From AP-16 sp036395835 (lineage in GTDB: Bacteria; Pseudomonadota; Alphaproteobacteria; Rhizobiales; Xanthobacteraceae), in contig DASWCW010000304.1 in NCBI GenBank assembly GCA_036395835.1, forward strand, positions 1 to 6,188: a DNA stretch of 6,188 nt. The letters run 5' to 3'. Position 1 is the first letter of the stretch. Each line of letters starts with the position of its first letter. Position numbers and translations under genes: made by a program. Shown piece after piece: positions 5,603 to 6,188 of this stretch. The notes below the pieces were generated by a model. It made no database searches, was not told the DNA's origin, and was given only the letters and a program-made list of their open reading frames with translations.

Positions 5603-6188
5603 ATGGTCCAGCCCGCCAGCGTTGCAGTGAAGCGTGAAAGCGCCGATGGCTCCGCCGTCGCGCTGGATGCCGTCACCATCAGCTTCCGGTTCGCCGACGG
5701 CAGCGCCTACACGGCGGTCGAGCAGGCGACGCTTGCGGTCGCCGACGGCGAGTTCGTCTCGATCGTGGGGCCAACCGGCTGCGGCAAGACGACGCTGCTC
5801 AACGTCGCCGCGGGCCTGCTCGCGCCCTCGGCCGGGCGCACCACCATCTTCGGCGCGCCGCTCGGCTCCCTCAACGCGCGCGCCGGCTACCTGTTTCAGG
5901 CGGAAGCGCTGTTCCCCTGGAAGACCGCGTTCGAAAACGTCGCGATCGGGCTGGAGATCGCCGGCGTGCCGTCGCGCGAAGCCCGCGGCCGCGCGGAGAA
6001 CTGGCTCACCCGCGTCGGCCTGCAGGGTTTCGCTTCCCGCTACCCACACATGCTCTCCGGCGGCCAGCGCAAGCGCGTCGGCTTGGCCCAGGTGCTGATC
6101 CGCGATCCGAAGATCCTGCTGATGGACGAGCCGTTCGGACCGCTCGACGCCCAGACCCGGCAGATCATGGGCAATCTGCTGCTCGACC
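5603..6188 (+). CDS. ABC transporter ATP-binding protein, nitrate/sulfonate/taurine type (3' end outside window)
   Basis: The reading frame runs from ATG 5603 to the window edge, giving 195 residues without a stop; the family is usually about 250-280, so roughly a quarter is missing. It is the ATPase of an importer. Visible parts are the Walker A GPTGCGKT (56-63), Q-loop Gln99 followed by LFPWKTAFENV (103-113), the signature LSGGQRKR (151-158), Walker B ILLMDEP with E176 (171-177), and the D-loop GPLDAQT (179-185). The H-loop lies beyond the window. The LFPW and DEPFGPLDAQTR segments are typical of the SsuB/TauB/NrtD group, whose members import alkanesulfonates, taurine, nitrate or other small organics; the substrate cannot be told. 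No good Shine-Dalgarno precedes ATG 5603, and GTG 5627 (codon 9) is an alternative. It lies 75 bp after ilvC and has no evident link to that pathway. Confidence 0.92.
   Translation, partial: MVQPASVAVKRESADGSAVALDAVTISFRFADGSAYTAVEQATLAVADGEFVSIVGPTGCGKTTLLNVAAGLLAPSAGRTTIFGAPLGSLNARAGYLFQAEALFPWKTAFENVAIGLEIAGVPSREARGRAENWLTRVGLQGFASRYPHMLSGGQRKRVGLAQVLIRDPKILLMDEPFGPLDAQTRQIMGNLLLD

Noticed and set aside
4853..6049. 398-codon minus-strand ORF opposite ilvC and the ABC gene
   Set aside because: It spans two well-supported + strand genes and their gap, with no motif of its own.
5634..6098. 154-codon + strand ORF inside the ABC transporter gene
   Set aside because: It is in a different frame from the Walker A, signature and Walker B motifs; the true frame starts at 5603 and is open to the window edge.

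Overview
The window looks like a chromosomal stretch of an alphaproteobacterium, probably of the order Hyphomicrobiales (Bradyrhizobium and relatives). This rests on the high G+C content, the strong preference for C or G at third codon positions, the style of the protein sequences, and the order miaA, then acetolactate synthase large and small subunits, then ketol-acid reductoisomerase. The genus cannot be fixed from the sequence alone. All supported genes lie on the + strand.

Layout. Bases 1-965 hold no confident gene. There is one Lys/Arg-rich small ORF (181-375) without a convincing start, and a few weak inverted repeats. miaA (966-1928) encodes the tRNA dimethylallyltransferase that modifies A37. 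A 209-bp gap follows, containing a compact regulatory region. A sigma70-type promoter has a -35 box that includes the miaA stop codon. Next comes a GTG-started 17-codon leader peptide with the run Val-Val-Leu-Val-Ile (1985-2038), then a 10-bp GC-rich perfect stem, then an intrinsic terminator ending in six T (2068-2090). Behind it stand ilvI (2138-3898), ilvN (3903-4418) and, after 89 bp, ilvC (4508-5527). The window ends inside an ATP-binding protein of a nitrate/sulfonate/taurine-type ABC importer (5603 onward).

How they work together. IlvI and IlvN form acetohydroxyacid synthase and IlvC is the next enzyme of valine, leucine and isoleucine synthesis. The leader region reads as a classical ribosome-mediated attenuator that would sense charged Val/Leu/Ile tRNAs and set transcription into the operon. 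No strong promoter is visible before ilvC, so the attenuator may control all three genes. IlvN keeps the residues expected for valine feedback inhibition, so the pathway would be controlled at both transcript and enzyme level.

Points most worth checking are three. The leader/attenuator is not a standard annotated gene, and its antiterminator is not obvious. IlvI has Glu in place of the nearly invariant Asp ligand of Mg-ThDP (residue 450). A three-codon ORF links the ilvI stop to an internal ilvN ATG through two TGATG overlaps. I saw no evidence of a novel multi-gene system, phage, IS element, CRISPR array or tRNA.
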